The position numbers and the translations under genes were made by a program. DNA of 64,000 nt from Thermoclostridium caenicola (lineage in GTDB: Bacteria; Bacillota; Clostridia; DSM-8532), in NCBI RefSeq assembly GCF_900142095.1, contig NZ_FQZP01000004.1, positions 52,744 through 116,743 of the forward strand, given 5' to 3'. Shown piece by piece: positions 8,455 through 17,416 of the stretch. The notes beneath the pieces were generated by a model. It did no database searches. It was given only the letters and a program-made list of their open reading frames with translations, and had not been told where the DNA came from. How positions within the stretch are numbered: position 1 is the stretch's first letter; every line of letters starts with the position of its first letter.

Positions 8455-8620
8455 ATTCCTGTGCAAGATTCGACAATTAATTATTCATTTTTTACGGCTG
8501 TTTTATCTGAATAAAGCGGAGCATGCCGGTTCATCAGGGACCAGCGGGGACCTGTGAGGCAGGTATTTCTGTTTTATCAGAAAGGCATATAAGGAAGCTA
8601 AAAAAACAGGAGGGAAAAAA

Positions 8621-10042
<1,422 letters not shown>

Positions 10043-10069
10043 TGGACCTCAAGCATGAACCGTTTTTGC

Positions 10070-10095
10070 GGGCTGCCTTCGGGCAGCCCTTTTTG
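10070..10095 (+). terminator. Rho-independent terminator of the purine permease gene
   Basis: GGGCTGCC-TTCG-GGCAGCCC followed by TTTTT: a perfect 8-bp stem with a stable UUCG tetraloop, 28 nt after the stop. Confidence 0.92.
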
Positions 10096-10154
10096 CTTCC
10101 CGAAATACCGGACGCTTCCCGAAGCTCTGGCCGCTTTGCCGCATGGCAGGGAAA

Positions 10155-10198
10155 GTTAATAGATTATTCATCGATTTTTCACAAGTTTGTTGTACAAT
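10155..10198 (+). promoter_or_regulatory. Promoter of the two-component operon with shared activator-like motif
   Basis: GTTAATAGATTATTCAT (10155-10171) is followed after 21 nt by TACAAT (10193-10198). There is no good -35 hexamer; the motif occupies that region as expected for an OmpR-family activator. The same motif with the same 21-nt distance to a -10 element stands before htrA (12488-12531). Confidence 0.6.
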
Positions 10199-10300
10199 AA
10201 TCATGGCGGATTCTGTCCCGGTTAAGGCTGTGCTTCGGTGACAGAATACGCAGTGAACCGGTTTGCTGCCGGAGACTACTGGATAGGGCTGGTGTTGGGT

Positions 10301-10987
10301 ATGAGTGCCATGGCCAGGGTTCTTGTGGTGGATGATGACGTCAATATCTGTGAGCTGATACGCATCTACCTGGAAAAGGAAGGGTTTCAGGTATCGGTAT
10401 GCTACAATGGCCGCCAGGCCATTGAGGTGTTCAAAGAAAATACACCCGATATCGTGATCCTGGACATCATGCTCCCGGGGATGGACGGATGGCAGGTATG
10501 CCGCGAAATCCGGCGGTTGAGCGATATTCCCATCATCATGCTTTCGGCAAAGGACGAGACTTTCAACAAGGTCCTTGGACTGGAAATGGGTGCGGACGAT
10601 TATATGGTGAAGCCCTTCGAGCCCAAGGAGCTGGTTGCCAGGATACGCGCCGTGCTGAGGCGCTTCGAACGCCATGAGGATACGCCGGAACAGATCGTTT
10701 ATCCGGGTCTGATGATTAACAAGTCCACCTATACGGTTAAGATAAATGGGAAGGATGTGGAAATGCCTCCCAAGGAACTGGAACTTTTGTACTTCCTCGC
10801 GTCAAACCCCAACAAGGTTTTCACCAGGGAACAGCTTCTGGAAAACGTGTGGGGCTTTGATTTCTACGGCGATACCCGGACGGTGGATGTGCATGTAAAA
10901 AGGCTCCGGGAAAAATTTGAACCCGATGAGACCAGGTGGGCCATCAAAACCGTTTGGGGAGTGGGCTACAAATTCGAGGTGAAGTAA
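10301..10987 (+). CDS. OmpR/PhoB-family response regulator
   Basis: 228 residues from the chosen ATG (MSAMARVLVVDDD). Receiver domain with the acidic pair DD, phosphoacceptor Asp in VILDIMLPGMDGW, conserved Thr/Ser in MLSAKD and Lys in MVKPFEP. The C-terminal winged helix (about 130-226) ends in RTVDVHVKRLREKF and VWGVGYKF, typical of the family. An upstream in-frame ATG at 10238 would add 21 residues unlike any receiver domain; 10310 is an alternative. Its stop overlaps the kinase start (TAATG). With the kinase and the htrA gene behind it, the set recalls the B. subtilis CssRS secretion-stress system. Confidence 0.93.
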   Translation: MSAMARVLVVDDDVNICELIRIYLEKEGFQVSVCYNGRQAIEVFKENTPDIVILDIMLPGMDGWQVCREIRRLSDIPIIMLSAKDETFNKVLGLEMGADDYMVKPFEPKELVARIRAVLRRFERHEDTPEQIVYPGLMINKSTYTVKINGKDVEMPPKELELLYFLASNPNKVFTREQLLENVWGFDFYGDTRTVDVHVKRLREKFEPDETRWAIKTVWGVGYKFEVK

Positions 10988-12483
10988 TGGGAAAAACCCT
11001 CTTCGGCAAGGTCCTGGTCATATTTGTGGCGGTGCTTGTTGTCTGCTTTTCGGTTACCGCCGTCCTGCTGGGCATTGGCCTGAAAAACATGTCGGCCGAT
11101 CAGAAAGCGGAGCAGCTCCTGATAGTGGGAGAAAAGACCGAGCAGGCCCTGGATTACTTTCTCAGGCAGATGAACGGTTTTACCGACGCAAAGCTTTTCA
11201 CCAACTATCTGGAGTCCCTTGCGGAGAACTCGGGTTCCGCCATCTGGGTGGCCAGGACGGATGGTTACATCATTTTTTACTGCAACACCCCGGCTTCGGT
11301 CCTGAACAACCTCGAAGAGAACAGCCAGGGGTGGTACATCCTGCCCGAAGAATGGGAGTATCCGCCTTCAGGGTACGGCTTCAATTATGAAAGCGGTGAC
11401 TTCTATGGCCTGTTCAGGGATACGGGTGAGGAATGGGTGACCGTATCCAGACCCTTCAGCATTTCGGGCATTCCGCCCTTCGGTCTCACAGCTGAGGGTG
11501 TTATCCTGGTCCATTCCAAGCTTCCGACCATGCAAAATACCAAGTACTCGATCCCCAGGATCTTTGTCATTTCCGGAGGCATCGGATCCCTGGTGGCCTT
11601 TCTGCTGGTATTCATCCTGACACGCCGCCTGGTAAGACCCTTGACCGAGATGCGGCTGGCCGCAAGGAGCATTGCGGCGGGGGATTTCAGCAAGCGTATT
11701 GCCATCCGTGGTGAAGACGAGATCGCGGAGCTCTCCCGAAGCTTCAACTTCATGGTGGACGCGCTGGAGAACCTGGAGAACACCAGGCGCGAATTCCTGA
11801 GCAATATTTCCCACGAGCTCAGAACGCCCATGACCACCATTAAGGGCTTCATCGACGGTATACTGGACGGGGTTATCCCGCCCGAAAACCAGAACACCTA
11901 CCTCTCCATCGTCCGGGATGAGGTCAGGCGCATGGAAAAACTGGTCAATGATATTCTGGATCTGGCAAGGCTGCAGGCTGGGGACAGCAAGCTGAACATG
12001 ACGGTGTTTGACATTAACGAGACCGTCAGGCGCTGTGTCATCAGCCTTCAGCAGATGTTTATCCGGAAAAATCTTGAATTTACAGCCGAATTCGAAACCG
12101 AACGCCTTTTTGTCAGGGCGGATGCGGATGCCATTCAAAGGGTTCTGCTCAACCTTTTGCACAATGCAGTCAAGTTTACGCCCGAAGGCGGAAATATTAT
12201 TGTACGGACATCTTCAAACCATGATACCGTGCAGGTGGAGGTTGAGGATAACGGGCCCGGCATCCCCAAGGATGAATTGCCCCATGTGTTTGAGCGTTTT
12301 TATAAGGCGGACAAATCCCGCGGCCTGGACAAAACCGGGGTCGGCCTCGGCCTGGCCATTGTCAGGAACATCATTCTTTCCCATCATGAAACCATCCGGG
12401 CGGAAAGCGAAGAAGGCAGGGGCGCCAAGTTTATTTTCACACTCCGTAAGGCCGATGCGCCGGAAAAATATATGCTGGAGTGA
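10987..12483 (+). CDS. Membrane sensor histidine kinase
   Basis: 498 residues. TM1 at about 8-30, an extracytoplasmic sensor of about 160 residues, TM2 at about 194-215, HAMP domain to about 268, HisKA with SNISHELRTPMTTIKG (about 279-294, phosphorylated His), and an ATPase domain with N box LLHNAVKFTPEGG and G boxes DNGPGIP and GVGLGLAIV. It phosphorylates the partner regulator encoded immediately upstream, with overlapping stop and start codons. The sensor region shows no named domain to my eye; position next to htrA suggests sensing of envelope or secretion stress. Confidence 0.93.
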   Translation: MGKTLFGKVLVIFVAVLVVCFSVTAVLLGIGLKNMSADQKAEQLLIVGEKTEQALDYFLRQMNGFTDAKLFTNYLESLAENSGSAIWVARTDGYIIFYCNTPASVLNNLEENSQGWYILPEEWEYPPSGYGFNYESGDFYGLFRDTGEEWVTVSRPFSISGIPPFGLTAEGVILVHSKLPTMQNTKYSIPRIFVISGGIGSLVAFLLVFILTRRLVRPLTEMRLAARSIAAGDFSKRIAIRGEDEIAELSRSFNFMVDALENLENTRREFLSNISHELRTPMTTIKGFIDGILDGVIPPENQNTYLSIVRDEVRRMEKLVNDILDLARLQAGDSKLNMTVFDINETVRRCVISLQQMFIRKNLEFTAEFETERLFVRADADAIQRVLLNLLHNAVKFTPEGGNIIVRTSSNHDTVQVEVEDNGPGIPKDELPHVFERFYKADKSRGLDKTGVGLGLAIVRNIILSHHETIRAESEEGRGAKFIFTLRKADAPEKYMLE

Positions 12484-12487
12484 TTTT

Positions 12488-12531
12488 GTTAACAATTTAT
12501 TCATACGGAATACATATTTGGTTTTTATAAT
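12488..12531 (+). promoter_or_regulatory. htrA promoter with the same activator-like motif
   Basis: GTTAACAATTTATTCAT (12488-12504) matches the 10155 motif in 14 of 17 positions; 21 nt later stands a perfect TATAAT (12526-12531). No -35 hexamer is present at the usual distance, so transcription probably needs an activator bound at the motif. Confidence 0.65.
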
Positions 12532-12569
12532 TGAATCATCAGAAATATAGCATGAAAGGAGATGTCAGC

Positions 12570-13958
12570 ATGGATGGATTTGGATATCATGACCCGAACA
12601 ATCATGGAACTTACCGGGCTCCTGAAGACAGATCCTTTGAACATAACCAGACATCTGACAACTACAGGTATGAGTTTCGTCCGGAAAGTCAGACCTCTGG
12701 AGACAGGTATGACAGCTTAAAGACATCCTCATTCTACAACGAAGGCTACAAGAAGCCCGGCAAGGGCAGGATGAAAGGACTTTTGGTGCCCTTGCTCGTT
12801 GTGGCCCTGATCAGTTCCATATTCTCAGGAGCATTGGTCGCATCCTATTTCACCTTAGCGATGCCCTCCGGAACCCAGACAGAGGCCAAAACCGACGGCG
12901 GCAAGGGTCCTGCCGTGGCGGAAAACGCGGGCGTGAAACAAGTGGAGATCGTCAACACCACCGAGTCCCCGGTTGTTGCGGTTGCGGAGAAAGCCAGCCC
13001 GTCCATTGTGGGTGTCTCTGTCACCTATACTTACAGCGACATCTGGTTCGGACAGCACCAGGGAAGCGGCCAGGGCTCGGGCATCATCTATACCAGTGAC
13101 GGGTACATCATCACCAATAACCATGTCATTGAAGCAGCCATGGATGGAACCAGCAAGACCAAGATAGCCAGAGGTGCTTCCATCCAGGTGATTCTGCCCA
13201 ACCATAAGGATGAGCCCTATGAAGCCACCGTTATCGGCAGGGATGAGAATACGGACATTGCCGTCCTTAAAATTGACGTATCCGATCTGCCCGCGGCTGA
13301 GTTTGGCGATTCGGATGCGCTGAAGGTGGGCGAACTGGCCGTGGCCATCGGCAATCCGGCCGGTCTGGAATTCATGGGTACGGTGACCGTGGGTTATATC
13401 AGCGGCCTCAACCGATCCATCACCTTCAGCAACGGCAAGAGCATGAAGCTGATCCAGACTGACGCGGCCATTAACCCCGGAAACAGCGGCGGTGCCCTGC
13501 TCAACGCCAAGGGCCAGGTTATCGGCGTGAACTCGGCGAAGATCTATTCAGGCGGCTATGAAGGCCTCGGGTTTGCCATCCCGGCCAATATAGCCCGAGA
13601 GGTTGCCGACTCGCTGATCGAAAGCGGTTATGTCAAAGGCAGACCGCAGATTGGTGTCTCCATTGACCCCAGGTTTACGGAGGAAATTGCCAGGAGAAAC
13701 GGCGTGCCTTTCGGTGTCCTGGTACGCGATGTCTCTCCGCTGAGCGCCGCGTACAGGGCAGGCATCAGGGCCGGTGACATCATCACCAAGTTCAACGGGG
13801 TGCCTGTAACCAGCTTTAATGAGCTTGAGGCCGAAAAGAACAAGTATAAGGCCGGGGATACCGTGAAGATTGAGCTTTACAGGATGCCCGAAAAAGGCAA
13901 ACCCTCCGAGGGAACATACAAAACCGTAGAAATAACCCTGGATGAGGATAAGGGCTGA
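12570..13958 (+). CDS. htrA: HtrA/DegP-type membrane-anchored serine protease
   Basis: 462 residues. A polar cytoplasmic N-terminal segment of about 68 residues, one membrane helix (about 70-95), a trypsin-like domain with His in TNNHVIE, Asp in NTDIAVLKID and Ser in NPGNSGGAL, and a C-terminal PDZ domain (about 365-455). It degrades or refolds damaged proteins outside the membrane. The ATG at 12570 has AAAGGAG 8 nt upstream; the upstream ATG at 12531 lies on the -10 box and is discarded. Context after a two-component pair, and the shared promoter motif, argue for control by that pair. Confidence 0.95.
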   Translation: MDGFGYHDPNNHGTYRAPEDRSFEHNQTSDNYRYEFRPESQTSGDRYDSLKTSSFYNEGYKKPGKGRMKGLLVPLLVVALISSIFSGALVASYFTLAMPSGTQTEAKTDGGKGPAVAENAGVKQVEIVNTTESPVVAVAEKASPSIVGVSVTYTYSDIWFGQHQGSGQGSGIIYTSDGYIITNNHVIEAAMDGTSKTKIARGASIQVILPNHKDEPYEATVIGRDENTDIAVLKIDVSDLPAAEFGDSDALKVGELAVAIGNPAGLEFMGTVTVGYISGLNRSITFSNGKSMKLIQTDAAINPGNSGGALLNAKGQVIGVNSAKIYSGGYEGLGFAIPANIAREVADSLIESGYVKGRPQIGVSIDPRFTEEIARRNGVPFGVLVRDVSPLSAAYRAGIRAGDIITKFNGVPVTSFNELEAEKNKYKAGDTVKIELYRMPEKGKPSEGTYKTVEITLDEDKG

Positions 13959-13983
13959 CATGTCCTGAACAGGTCATCCGGAT

Positions 13984-14014
13984 GCCGGCTGGTGTAATCC
14001 AGCCGGCTTTTTTT
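13984..14014 (+). terminator. Rho-independent terminator of htrA
   Basis: GCCGGCTGG (13984-13992) pairs perfectly with CCAGCCGGC (13999-14007) and is followed by seven T. Confidence 0.95.
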
Positions 14015-14081
14015 GCGTTCGTTACATTTAAACCGGCGTTGGTTACATTTCGTCAAAAACGGTGAACTTTCATGCTATATT
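14015..14081 (+). promoter_or_regulatory. agrB promoter with LytTR-style direct repeats
   Basis: GCGTTCGTTACATTT (14015-14029) and GCGTTGGTTACATTT (14036-14050) match at 14 of 15 positions with a 21-bp period. The GTTACATTT cores are 9-bp repeats separated by 12 bp, the arrangement known for AgrA/LytTR-domain regulators. A TATATT -10 follows at 14076-14081 with no good -35, as at activator-dependent agr promoters. Binding of the AgrA encoded downstream is inferred. Confidence 0.65.
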
Positions 14082-14107
14082 AGAAGAAACCGACAGGCGG
14101 TGAGGAT

Positions 14108-14692
14108 ATGCTTGATAAATGTGGGGCCAAACTGGCCGACGCGCTTTGCGACAACCACATCATCAAGGAAGAGAATAAGGAGATCATCGTCTACGGCATA
14201 GATGCCCTGCTGTCAACCCTTATCAATGTGGTCATCGTGGTTGGCCTGGGGCTGATACTGAAGCTGTTCCTGCCAACGGTGGTGTTCCTGATATCCTTCG
14301 CCGTACTGAGAGTTTTTGCGGGAGGCTATCATGCCAAAACCCGAATAGGCTGCACGGCATCCTTCCTCACCATCTACCTTGCAGGAATGACTTTGCAGCA
14401 GTACACGCCGGATATATTCGTGAAACCAGTGACTATCGGTCTTGCGGCTATATCCTTTGCCTCTGTGTTCATTCTGGCACCTGTGGAGCATCCCAACAGG
14501 CCCTACCAGGGCAACGATTATCAGGTTTTTAAGAGAATGAGCAGGATCATCGTCAGTCTGCAAACACTTTTGGTCATCGCCGGGACATTCTTCATGGGAT
14601 ATGAGAACCTGGCCTATTGTATCTCCCTGGCCATGCTGGGGGTTACAATAATTCTGGCATTAGCCGGAAAAATCAAAGTAAGGGGTGAATAG
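14108..14692 (+). CDS. agrB: AgrB-type peptide maturation protease
   Basis: 194 residues, polytopic. AgrB cuts the AgrD precursor and helps close the thiolactone ring. The catalytic pair is visible as His in FAGGYHAKT and Cys in RIGCTASF, 7 residues apart. Membrane segments lie at about 40-75, 88-105, 110-125, 145-162 and 168-185. GGCGGTGAGG precedes the ATG. The agrD gene begins 1 nt after the stop. Length is normal for the family. Confidence 0.93.
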   Translation: MLDKCGAKLADALCDNHIIKEENKEIIVYGIDALLSTLINVVIVVGLGLILKLFLPTVVFLISFAVLRVFAGGYHAKTRIGCTASFLTIYLAGMTLQQYTPDIFVKPVTIGLAAISFASVFILAPVEHPNRPYQGNDYQVFKRMSRIIVSLQTLLVIAGTFFMGYENLAYCISLAMLGVTIILALAGKIKVRGE

Positions 14693-14693
14693 A

Positions 14694-14864
14694 ATGATTT
14701 TAAGAGGCATTGCATTGTCACTGGGTAAGGTACTTGCCGTGCTTGCAGCTTTGGCCGCTCTTGCCAGCCGTTTCACCAGCTGTCTGCTCTGTGTCTATCA
14801 GCCTGAGATGCCTCAGAAGGTCAGAAACATGAAGGGGCTGAGCGGGATCATCGACAGTCATTAA
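14694..14864 (+). CDS. agrD: AgrD-type autoinducer peptide precursor
   Basis: A 56-residue ORF starting 1 nt after agrB with AGGGGTGAATAGA as ribosome-binding region. The N-terminal 24 residues form an amphipathic, leucine/alanine-rich helix; then comes FTSCLLCVYQPEMPQ and a charged tail. Position and the QPExP box match cyclic lactone autoinducer precursors. By analogy with the Clostridium perfringens precursor as I recall it (Cys five residues before the HQPEEP box), the ring would be Cys30-Leu-Leu-Cys-Val34, which puts a second Cys inside the ring. The mature peptide is an inference. Confidence 0.88.
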   Translation: MILRGIALSLGKVLAVLAALAALASRFTSCLLCVYQPEMPQKVRNMKGLSGIIDSH

Positions 14865-14907
14865 TCGCTAATTCGGCCCGCCCACTGTACCAACGGGCTG
14901 AACTATA

Positions 14908-15006
14908 ATAATTATGCTCCTGGAATCATCCCTGTTGTCCTTCAGCTCCCCCCCCCCGCAAAGGACAATCGATGATTCCGAAGGTGACATGCTTGAGCAT
15001 AATTAT
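14908..15006 (+). ncRNA. Large structured RNA with C-rich apical loop, agrD-agrA spacer
   Basis: Three stacked perfect stems: 14908-14919 with 14995-15006 (12 bp), 14922-14930 with 14971-14979 (9 bp) and 14935-14942 with 14961-14968 (8 bp). The 18-nt apical loop holds ten consecutive C. CCCCCGCAAA (14953-14962) is the exact complement of TTTGCGGGGG (15171-15180), the ribosome-binding region of agrA. A terminator follows at 15009. It could be the 3' UTR of agrBD or a separate small RNA; a TATAAT at 14904-14909 has no -35. Upstream (14872-14898) is a weak GGCCCG/CGGGCT hairpin. A mobile palindrome is the alternative. Confidence 0.55.
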
Positions 15007-15008
15007 GT

Positions 15009-15047
15009 GAAAAGCATCGTGCACACCCTCACGATGCTTTTCGTTTT
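15009..15047 (+). terminator. Rho-independent terminator after agrBD and the stem-loop
   Basis: GAAAAGCATCGTG (15009-15021) pairs perfectly with CACGATGCTTTTC (15030-15042), then GTTTT. The rest of the gap to agrA (15048-15184) is AT-rich with a TATAAT at 15125-15130 but no convincing -35. Confidence 0.88.
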
Positions 15048-15184
15048 GCCTGTATTCATCTTAAAGGATCGGGGGCGTCGAAAAAAGTCAATAAGTTGAA
15101 AAACCAATGTTGGATTTGATATGATATAATGTAAGGAACGCATACATATTTTACAGAAAAATGTAGGATTTTTGCGGGGGATCT

Positions 15185-15913
15185 ATGCGAATAGGGTTTT
15201 GCGATGATGACAAGGCTTTCCTGGAGCTCTTGGCCTCATACTGCAAGGAAAGCTTGCCTTATATCGACTATGACGGACAGGTGGATGTGGAATGCCTGTC
15301 TTCCGGTGAGGAGATCCTGGAATCCTACCGCCGGAACAAACCGTATGACATTCTGTTCCTCGATCTGAAAATGAAGCCGATCAATGGCTTTGAAACGGCC
15401 AGACAGATCCGGATGTTTGACAACCAGGTGATCATCATCTTTGTGACTTCCCTGACGGATTATGTTCTGAAAAGCTTCGAATACAAGCCCTTCTGGTATC
15501 TGATCAAGCCTGTAACCCAGAAAAACTTTAAGAATGTGTTCATGAAGGCGGTAGCCGAGCGCTTGTCCGCCAACCGTGCCGAATATCTTTTCAGGACCAA
15601 GGCGGAAGGCGTCATGAAGCTTAATGTCGGAAGTATTATCTACCTGGAAAGCCAATCCCGCCGGATCAGGCTGCATACCGTTGACAGCGATTACTATTTC
15701 TATTCCGGCATGAACGAAGAGGAGGAGAAGCTTTCCAGATACGACTTTATCCGCGTCCACAAGAGCTATCTGGTCAATCCCCAGTATATCAAACAGATCA
15801 ACCGTACCTGGCTGGTGCTTAAAGATGGCGAACGGCTGCCCGTCAGCGAGCGCCGCTACAAGGCCGTATTTGACTTCTTCACCGATTACATGGCAAGGAG
15901 CTCATTGAAATGA
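15185..15913 (+). CDS. agrA: AgrA-type response regulator (LytTR domain)
   Basis: 242 residues. Receiver domain (1-120) with DD at 8-9, phosphoacceptor in ILFLDLKMKPINGFE and Lys in LIKPVTQK; LytTR DNA-binding domain (about 140-238) with VGSIIYLES and FIRVHKSYLVN. Such regulators bind 9-bp direct repeats spaced by 12-13 bp, as found before agrB. The ribosome-binding site is a G run, GCGGGGG, only 4 nt from the ATG, and is complementary to the C-rich loop upstream. agrC starts 4 nt before its stop. Confidence 0.92.
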   Translation: MRIGFCDDDKAFLELLASYCKESLPYIDYDGQVDVECLSSGEEILESYRRNKPYDILFLDLKMKPINGFETARQIRMFDNQVIIIFVTSLTDYVLKSFEYKPFWYLIKPVTQKNFKNVFMKAVAERLSANRAEYLFRTKAEGVMKLNVGSIIYLESQSRRIRLHTVDSDYYFYSGMNEEEEKLSRYDFIRVHKSYLVNPQYIKQINRTWLVLKDGERLPVSERRYKAVFDFFTDYMARSSLK

Positions 15914-17247
15914 AAAACATTGATTGGCTCATTGTGGAAGCCGGTACGTCCATGTTTGAGATTCTTCTCTTTTTCCTTTTCTTTAACGGCTTTCTGGTCA
16001 GGAAGGATACCCGGCGGATAAAGGAAGCCCTGGTTCTTCTGATCGCGTTTGGTGTGCATTTTGCTGTCGGAGCAGTGTTCTTTGATGTGCAGTATATTAT
16101 GCTCGCCTGTGCAATACTTGTTTCTGTCTTTATCTGCTTTTCTCTTTACGCGGGCAGCTTCATGCTCAGGCTGTTTTCACCCCTCTTGGTCGTGGCGCTC
16201 ATGGTGGTCCTGGAGCTGATTTCCAGCGTCCTGATCAGCGCTTTTGCCGGGACTGGGATCCATAATGTGAATATCTTTCTTCCGGTTAAGCTGATCATCG
16301 TTTTCGTTAAGAATTTGCTGGCGTTGACAGCTATCAAAGTCGTGACCTATAACAGAAAATCGGCTGCCATCAGCATTAAAACCGGCTATTTCCTGATGAT
16401 GCTGATCGTGCCCGCAATCAGTATCGTGCTTGTGTATACTATTTTTGATCTGATTCTCAAATCCGGGATAGAAGATGTGAAGCTGGCCATAACAGGTCTT
16501 ATCGGATTGATGTATGTCAACATCATGATATTCGTCATTTTTGAAGGCTTCATGCGGCAGGTCAACAAGGAATACCGGTATATGCTCATGGAAAAGCAGT
16601 TGGATATGCAGCTTTCTCATTACGAGCAGCTGGCCGAGAGCAGGAGCCATATCCGGGAAATTTGGCACGACTTCAAAAACCATATCCAGTGCATGCGGAT
16701 CCTGTATGACAAGGGGGACATGAAATCCCTGGGAGAATATATCCGAAACCTGTCCTGTTATGAAGAGCGGGCAACCGTTCTGGACACGGGTAACCCGGTG
16801 ATCGATGCCCTGTTAAGCAATAAGCAGTCCGTAGCCGAGCATGAAGGGATCCATTTTGACATGGAGCTGCTCATACCGCCCCGCATCAACATTCCGCCGG
16901 CGGACATCTGCACCATACTGGGGAATTCCCTGGACAATGCCATTGAAGCCTGCAGCCGGATCAAAAGCCCGCACATCGAGAAACGGATCACGCTGAGTCT
17001 GACCTACAACAACGACCACCTGGTCATGACCCTTTCCAATACCTTTGAAGAGAAACCCAAGAGAAGGGGAAGGCAGTTTGTGACCTGGAAACCCTCCCCG
17101 CAATTTCATGGGCTGGGGCTTCAGAGCATTGAAAGGACGGTCGGCCAATACAACGGCAACATGAAGATTGATATCGAAAAAGGTATCTTTACCCTGAAAA
17201 TCCTGCTTCCTGTTGCAATTTCGGAGTCTGAATCGGTTGCCGGATAA
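15910..17247 (+). CDS. agrC: AgrC-type sensor histidine kinase (GHKL)
   Basis: 445 residues. Six or so membrane helices in the first 210 residues form the peptide sensor; a coiled stretch leads to the dimerisation His in IWHDFKNHIQCM (about 252-264), and a GHKL ATPase domain follows with N box NSLDNAIEAC and GLGLQSIE. It recognises the secreted AgrD-derived peptide and phosphorylates AgrA. Start and stop overlap (ATGA) with agrA, so order is B-D-A-C rather than the staphylococcal B-D-C-A. No terminator is obvious in the 169-nt gap to purL. Confidence 0.92.
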   Translation: MKNIDWLIVEAGTSMFEILLFFLFFNGFLVRKDTRRIKEALVLLIAFGVHFAVGAVFFDVQYIMLACAILVSVFICFSLYAGSFMLRLFSPLLVVALMVVLELISSVLISAFAGTGIHNVNIFLPVKLIIVFVKNLLALTAIKVVTYNRKSAAISIKTGYFLMMLIVPAISIVLVYTIFDLILKSGIEDVKLAITGLIGLMYVNIMIFVIFEGFMRQVNKEYRYMLMEKQLDMQLSHYEQLAESRSHIREIWHDFKNHIQCMRILYDKGDMKSLGEYIRNLSCYEERATVLDTGNPVIDALLSNKQSVAEHEGIHFDMELLIPPRINIPPADICTILGNSLDNAIEACSRIKSPHIEKRITLSLTYNNDHLVMTLSNTFEEKPKRRGRQFVTWKPSPQFHGLGLQSIERTVGQYNGNMKIDIEKGIFTLKILLPVAISESESVAG

Positions 17248-17330
17248 CTGAAAGGGTTTTTGCCTGATATTATTGGCGTATTACCCAATCCGGACCGTGT
17301 TTTATAAGATAAAATAGCCTGTTTTACCGC

Positions 17331-17359
17331 TTCAAAATCAGGAATGTATCCTATATAAT
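17331..17359 (+). promoter_or_regulatory. purL promoter
   Basis: TTCAAA (17331-17336) and TATAAT (17354-17359) with a 17-bp spacer. The leader to purL is about 50 nt and shows no riboswitch. Confidence 0.7.
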
Positions 17360-17416
17360 TAAGAGAGTCAAATGGAAAAATTGATGAAAAATTGATCATT
17401 TCAGAGGTAAAAACCA

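Noticed and set aside
8455..8620. Purine riboswitch before the AzgA-type permease gene
   Set aside because: The conserved loop-loop and three-way-junction bases were looked for in the leader and not found; only two small hairpins are visible.
14908..15006. Reading the agrD-agrA palindrome as a transposon end pair
   Set aside because: No target-site duplication flanks the arms and no second copy was noticed; the link with the agrA ribosome-binding site favours an RNA role, though the mobile origin is not fully excluded.
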